Source: VAZQ01 sp963817015
GTDB lineage: Bacteria; Pseudomonadota; Alphaproteobacteria; Rhizobiales; Xanthobacteraceae
Assembly (NCBI GenBank): GCA_963817015.1
Contig: CAWFMV010000003.1
Location: 1 to 64,000 of the forward strand
Length of the DNA stretch: 64,000 nucleotides
Direction of reading: 5' to 3'
Shown: positions 62,997 to 64,000 of the stretch, piece after piece
Layout of the letters: each line of letters begins with the position of its first letter
Numbering within the stretch: position 1 is the first letter of the stretch
Notes under the pieces: generated by a model
Told to the model about the DNA's origin: nothing
Databases searched by the model: none
What the model saw: only the letters and a program-made list of their open reading frames with translations
Made by a program: the position numbers and the translations under genes

Positions 62997-64000
62997 ATGA
63001 GGTTCTTGCTCAGATTCCTGGGATGGGTCTTTGCCGGAGGAACGATCATGTTCTTCGTCGGCGTGACCGGCGTGGCCGGCATACTGTGGCACTTCTCCAA
63101 AGACCTCCCCGACTATTCGCAGTTGCAGGACTATGAGCCGGCGGTGATGACGCGCGTTCACGCGTCGGACGGATCGCTGCTCGCCGAGTACGCCAAGGAG
63201 CGCCGGCTCTATCTGCCCATCCAGGCGATCCCGAAATCGGTGATCAACGCGTTCATCGCGGCCGAGGATAAGAGCTACTACGAGCACAACGGTATCGACT
63301 TCTCCGGCATCGCCCGTGCGGCTGTGTCCTATGTGCAGAACTATGGCCGCGGTCGCCGCCCGCAGGGCGCTTCGACCATCACCCAACAGGTCGCCAAGAA
63401 CTTCCTGCTGACCAACGAGCTGTCGGTCGGGCGCAAGATCAAGGAAGCGCTGCTGGCGATGAAGATCGAGCGCACCTTGTCAAAGGAGAAGATCCTCGAG
63501 CTTTATCTCAATGAGATCTATCTCGGTATCGGCGCCTATGGCGTGGCCGCCGCTTCGCTGCTCTATTTCGACAAGTCGGTGCACGAGCTGACCGTGACGG
63601 AAGCGGCCTATCTTGCCGCGCTTCCGAAGGGGCCCAACAACTATCATCCGATCCGCCGTCGCGACGAAGCCATCGCGCGCCGCAACTATGTGATCGATCG
63701 CATGGCGGAGGACCGCTATATCTCGACGGCCGACGCCGAGAAGTACAAGAAGGAAGGCGCTGAAGGTCACCCAGCGGCCGACCGGCGCGCACATCTTCGC
63801 GGCCGAATATTTTGCCGAGGAGGTTCGCCGCTACATCAACGAAAACTACGGAGAGAAGAAGCTTTACGAAGGCGGGCTGTCGGTGCGCACGACGCTCGAC
63901 CCCAAGCTGCAGGTGCTGGCGCGCAAGCAGCTGATCGACGGGCTGGTGCGCTTCGACGAAACGCAGGGCTATCGTGGTGCGGTCACCAAGCTTGAGCCGG
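62997..64000 (+). CDS. mrcA: Penicillin-binding protein 1A, N-terminal part (one frameshift)
   Basis: It starts at 62997 and continues past the window end. Bifunctional glycosyltransferase/transpeptidase of the inner membrane. MRFLLRFLGWVFAGGTIMFF is the anchor helix. The GT51 domain has NAFIAAEDKSYYEHNGIDFS (catalytic Glu in AAED), RPQGASTITQQVAKNFLLTN, KIKEALLAMKIERTLSKEKI and LELYLNEIYLGIGAYGVAAA, EAAYLAALPKGPNNYHP. A one-base change near 63765 breaks the frame; after it VTQRPTGAHIFAAEYFAEEV and GLSVRTTLDPKLQVLARKQL lead into the linker. The transpeptidase domain is outside the window. Essential-class gene, so the break is probably a sequence error. Confidence 0.94.

Overview
The window is high-GC alphaproteobacterial chromosome, most likely from Hyphomicrobiales near Nitrobacteraceae/Xanthobacteraceae (Bradyrhizobium, Rhodopseudomonas or Pseudolabrys relatives). 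The reasons are the gene set and order (NDUFA12 - DUF2155 - aat, accC - accB - aroQ - DsbA - M48 peptidase, rne - AMIN amidase - PBP1A), a ClpS2-type adaptor, a B12-dependent NrdJ, many orphan Bug/TctC binding proteins, and palindromic repeats typical of that group. No tRNA, rRNA, CRISPR array or transposase was recognised. This placement is inferred from gene content only.

About half of the protein genes are interrupted by single-base frame changes, including essential ones (nrdJ, the PBP1A gene). Joining the frames restores normal family-length proteins, so I read most of them as assembly or sequencing indels. Genes are therefore given as full spans with the breaks noted.

Layout. 0-12 kb: accessory metabolism, with a porin fragment, a broken GFA gene, a 4-OT tautomerase, an AhpD-like protein, two TctC/Bug receptors, a cupin, a divergent LysR/aldo-keto reductase pair, a tandem pair of unknown secreted proteins, a nucleotidyltransferase, a lipoprotein-like hydrolase and a GST. 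12-19.6 kb: small membrane or secreted proteins (one paralogous pair), clpS2, a dihaem cytochrome c, a dienelactone hydrolase and a retropepsin-like protein, separated by REP-like repeats. 19.6-21.8 kb: a visibly AT-richer island with two ImmA/IrrE (M78) metallopeptidases. The one next to nrdJ appears to end in a zinc-ribbon tail copied from NrdJ. 21.8-25.5 kb: nrdJ. 25.9-31 kb: Bug receptor plus Kelch protein, an MscS channel and another Bug receptor. 31-44 kb: mostly intact core genes, namely NDUFA12, DUF2155, aat, a copper operon (DUF2946-like, YcnI, CopC-CopD), slipin/NfeD, accC, accB, aroQ, DsbA-like and an M48-TPR peptidase. 44-57 kb: an aminotransferase, two tandem Bug receptors, a GST, a PHA depolymerase, an LsrF-like aldolase, an esterase, an AceE-like ThDP enzyme, two small proteins and a RhaD-type aldolase/dehydrogenase. 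57-64 kb: rne, a cell-wall amidase and a PBP1A gene cut by the window end.

The most unusual observations are: (i) an M78 peptidase with an NrdJ-type C-terminal zinc ribbon directly downstream of nrdJ; (ii) a palindromic repeat read in frame inside nrdJ; (iii) a palindromic repeat family whose terminal TAG is the stop codon of two unrelated genes; (iv) a tandem repeat of the dsbA-like gene's last codons and stop; (v) six TctC/Bug receptors with no TctA/TctB transporter genes.
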